From: Kiritimatiellia bacterium
Lineage (GTDB): Bacteria > Verrucomicrobiota > Kiritimatiellia > RFP12 > UBA1067
Assembly: GCA_017479035.1 (NCBI GenBank)
Contig: JAFVCR010000049.1
Coordinates: forward strand, 1 to 6,266
Length of the DNA: 6,266 bases
Reading direction: 5' to 3'
Numbering within the stretch: the stretch's first letter is position 1; every line of letters starts with the position of its first letter. The translations under genes and the position numbers were made by a program. This document shows, one piece after another, positions 5,904 to 6,266 of the stretch. The notes under the pieces were generated by a model, which was not told where the DNA came from, ran no database searches, and saw nothing but the letters and a program-made list of their open reading frames with translations.

Positions 5904-6266
5904 ATGAGCAAGTATGTAGATCGCGTACTGAAAGAAACGGTAGCGAAGAACCCCAACCAGCCTGAATTCATCCAGGCGGTCGAGGAAGTCCTTACCACCC
6001 TCGACCCAGTGTTGAAGGTGCATCCCGAATACGAGCGCAACGCCATTCTCGAGCGCATGGTGGAGCCGGAACGCGTTATCATGTTCCGCGTGCCGTGGGT
6101 GGACGACAAGGGCATCGTGCGCGTCAATCGCGGCTACCGCATCCAGATGAACAGCGCAATAGGTCCGTACAAAGGCGGGTTGCGTTTCGACCCCACGGTG
6201 AATCTTTCGGTGCTAAAGTTCCTCGCGTTCGAGCAGGTGTTCAAGAACTCCCTCACCACGCTTCCG
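5904..6266 (+). CDS. gdhA: NADP-type glutamate dehydrogenase, N-terminal part (cut by window edge)
   Basis: The open frame runs from the ATG at 5904 to the last base of the window without a stop, giving 121 codons of a protein that normally has about 445-450 residues. The enzyme makes L-glutamate from 2-oxoglutarate, ammonia and NADPH in the cytoplasm, usually as a hexamer. The N-terminal domain is very close to E. coli GdhA: LERMVEPERVIMFRVPWVDD, VNRGYRIQ, SAIGPYKGGLRF and LKFLAFEQVFKNSLTTLP. K90 (PYKGG) and K114 (FKN) correspond to substrate-binding K89 and K113 of Clostridium symbiosum GDH. The catalytic Lys in the GGxKGG loop should follow just past the edge. AAAGGA at 5888-5893 is the ribosome binding site. 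The hexameric family and its typical NADP preference are inferred from similarity, as the cofactor domain is not in view. No clear promoter is seen in the 43-nt gap, so read-through from pcnB is possible. Confidence 0.93.
   Translation, partial: MSKYVDRVLKETVAKNPNQPEFIQAVEEVLTTLDPVLKVHPEYERNAILERMVEPERVIMFRVPWVDDKGIVRVNRGYRIQMNSAIGPYKGGLRFDPTVNLSVLKFLAFEQVFKNSLTTLP

Noticed and set aside
5876..5904. TTGACG as the -35 of a gdhA promoter
   Set aside because: No -10-like hexamer lies 16-18 bp downstream, and that spacing would fall on the start codon itself.
4817..6127. 436-codon open frame on the minus strand
   Set aside because: It spans the ends of pcnB, the whole TPR gene and part of gdhA in antisense. 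No motif, no ribosome binding site of note, and low-complexity Arg/Ser/Cys composition.

Overview
The window comes from a GC-rich bacterial chromosome with compact, all-plus-strand gene order. It carries four complete genes and one gene cut by the right edge. The taxon cannot be fixed from this sequence. The gram-negative-type PcnB, a YfgM-like membrane-anchored TPR protein, and heavy use of the rare Ile codon ATA in a GC-rich genome would fit an environmental or gut bacterium of the PVC group (for example Kiritimatiellota or Lentisphaerota). That is a low-confidence guess.

Layout: positions 1-118 are non-coding and hold a heptamer tandem repeat, a perfect 10-bp inverted repeat and a good sigma70-type promoter with an extended -10. 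Unit one follows: a long-chain acyl-CoA ligase (119-1855) and, 9 nt later, a 591-residue protein with two different family 2 glycosyltransferase domains in tandem and C-terminal membrane helices (1865-3640). The two are almost certainly co-transcribed and may act on lipid or glycolipid precursors at the inner face of the membrane, but no pathway can be named.

A 71-nt gap (3641-3711) carries a second promoter of the same architecture, so close to the next ATG that the transcript would be almost leaderless. Unit two is pcnB (poly(A) polymerase I, 3712-4980), a TPR protein with one membrane anchor whose start overlaps the pcnB end by 23 nt (4958-5860), and, after 43 nt, the first 121 codons of gdhA (NADP-type glutamate dehydrogenase, from 5904). 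The last gene may be in the same transcript or have a promoter I cannot see.

I found no RNA genes, mobile elements, CRISPR arrays or convincing terminators, and no clear new system. The observations most worth checking are the tandem-GT2 fusion beside an acyl-CoA ligase, the near-leaderless pcnB promoter, the inverted repeat over the first promoter, and the sharp gene-to-gene difference in ATA codon use.
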